DNA from: Actinomycetes bacterium | GTDB taxonomy: Bacteria; Actinomycetota; Actinomycetes; Actinomycetales; Cellulomonadaceae | Length of the DNA: 6,937 bases | Direction of reading: 5' to 3' | Assembly: GCA_023430425.1 (NCBI GenBank) | Contig: JAEZAR010000007.1 | Span: 1-6,937, forward strand | Shown here: piece by piece, positions 6,204-6,937 of the stretch | How the letters are laid out: each line of letters starts with the position of its first letter | Numbering within the stretch: the stretch's first letter is position 1 | Notes under the pieces: generated by a model | What the model was told of the DNA's origin: nothing | The model's input: only the letters and a program-made list of their open reading frames with translations | The model's database searches: none | Position numbers and translations under genes: made by a program

Positions 6204-6937
6204 ATGTCCTCGAACTCCGCCCTCGCGACGCCCCTCGCCCCGGGCTCCCCCGTGCCGCCCCGCGGTGACGTCGCGGACCAGCTCGACGCGCTCCTCGGTG
6301 AGCACCTCATGCCGCTGCGCGCGCGCACGCCCGGCCGCGACGAGCCCTACCTGCTCGCCGTGGACGCCTCCGGGCAGCCGGTGGTGGTCGAGGTGGTGTC
6401 CGTCCTCGACGAGGACGCCGTGGTCGGCGCGCTCCGGCACGCCGGACGTGCAGCCCGGATGAGCACGCGCGAGCTGGCCGAGGCGTACCAGGGCGGCGCG
6501 GAGCGGTTCGCCGCCCACCTCGCTGCGTTCCGCCGGACCGTCCCGGCGACCGCGCTGCTGTCGACGTTCGTGCGGGGCGGGGCGCGTCTCCTGCTGGTCT
6601 GCTCGCACGTCTCGCCCGGCGTCGCCGACGTGCTCGAGTTCCTGCTCCAGCCGGGGTGGCAGGTCGACGTCCTGCACGCCCGGGTCGTCACCGAGCCCGA
6701 CGGGCAGCGCGTCGTCGAGCTGTCCCCGGTCGCCCGGCCGGCGGCGCCGCAGCGCGACGTCGAGCTGCCCACGTGGGCGGCGGAGCACCGGGTGGACCCG
6801 ATGTTCGACCCGACGCCTGTCTTCCGCTCGACGCCGGTGCCCCGCTTCTCCGAGGCCCGGCCCCGACCGGCGGTCGTGCCGCCGTCGTTCGCCGTGCCGG
6901 CGACGGCGCCCACCCCGTCGGCGGCGCCGGCCCGGAC
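6204..6937 (+). CDS. Uncharacterised protein, degenerate PD-(D/E)XK nuclease-like domain plus Pro/Ala-rich tail (3' end outside window)
   Basis: An ORF of 244 codons stays open from ATG 6204 to the window edge, with strong coding-type G/C third positions. I do not recognise a named family. Residues 49-66 (YLLAVDASGQPVVVEVVS) look like the strand pair of restriction-endonuclease-like folds of the DUF91/NucS kind, where D and ExK are catalytic. Here D54 and E63 are present but the lysine position is V65. Residues 128-162 (RLLLVCSHVSPGVADVLEFL, then a strand QVDVLHARVV) resemble the later helix-strand unit of such domains. Residues about 177-244 are rich in Pro, Ala and Arg and probably disordered. 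The ribosome site is weak (AGAG, 5 bases upstream), so a later start such as M36 (6309) is possible. No signal peptide or transmembrane segment is seen. Function is unknown; a structural or DNA-binding pseudo-nuclease role is speculation. Confidence 0.72.
   Translation, partial: MSSNSALATPLAPGSPVPPRGDVADQLDALLGEHLMPLRARTPGRDEPYLLAVDASGQPVVVEVVSVLDEDAVVGALRHAGRAARMSTRELAEAYQGGAERFAAHLAAFRRTVPATALLSTFVRGGARLLLVCSHVSPGVADVLEFLLQPGWQVDVLHARVVTEPDGQRVVELSPVARPAAPQRDVELPTWAAEHRVDPMFDPTPVFRSTPVPRFSEARPRPAVVPPSFAVPATAPTPSAAPAR

Noticed and set aside
5770..6328. Minus-strand frames reaching across the 6043-6203 spacer
   Set aside because: They overlap the CCG domain of the dehydrogenase and the start of the right-edge gene, are Arg/Pro/Ala-rich and have no recognisable motif or ribosome site.

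Overview
The window comes from a very GC-rich genome with dense coding, strong third-position G/C bias, several GTG starts and short intergenic gaps. That points to a high-GC actinomycete. The mix of pyruvate phosphate dikinase, OsmC and FAD/Fe-S hydroxyacid dehydrogenase would suit the Micrococcales (for example Cellulomonas-like bacteria), but that placement is an inference. I see no mobile element, phage gene, CRISPR array, tRNA or rRNA.

Layout, left to right. (1) The last 143 codons of pyruvate phosphate dikinase (ppdK, +) end at 434, followed by a long GC-rich hairpin. (2) A compact protein-L-isoaspartate O-methyltransferase (518-1105, -) converges on ppdK. (3) A 149-bp divergent spacer holds a perfect 17-bp tandem duplication and an operator-like inverted repeat. 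It leads into an OsmC peroxiredoxin-like gene (1255-1686, +). (4) A zinc-dependent alcohol/formaldehyde dehydrogenase-like gene (1691-2926, -) converges on osmC with only 4 bp between the stop codons, so the presumed osmC terminator hairpin lies inside the 3' end of the dehydrogenase gene. (5) A 155-bp divergent spacer leads to a 986-residue fused FAD + 4Fe-4S + CCG-domain D-2-hydroxyacid dehydrogenase of the YdiJ/Dld type (3082-6042, +). (6) A 161-bp spacer with a hairpin, a 12-bp direct repeat and a plausible -10 box leads into an open-ended gene (6204 to the window end). Its product resembles a degenerate PD-(D/E)XK nuclease-like domain followed by a Pro/Ala-rich tail.

Functionally this is mostly central and redox housekeeping: pyruvate/PEP interconversion, oxidation of a D-2-hydroxyacid to a 2-oxoacid, alcohol or aldehyde oxidation, hydroperoxide removal and protein repair. 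The genes alternate in strand, so apart from possible shared divergent control regions they do not form an operon. The right-edge gene, which has no recognised function, is the least explained item. I do not see convincing evidence for a new multi-gene system here.
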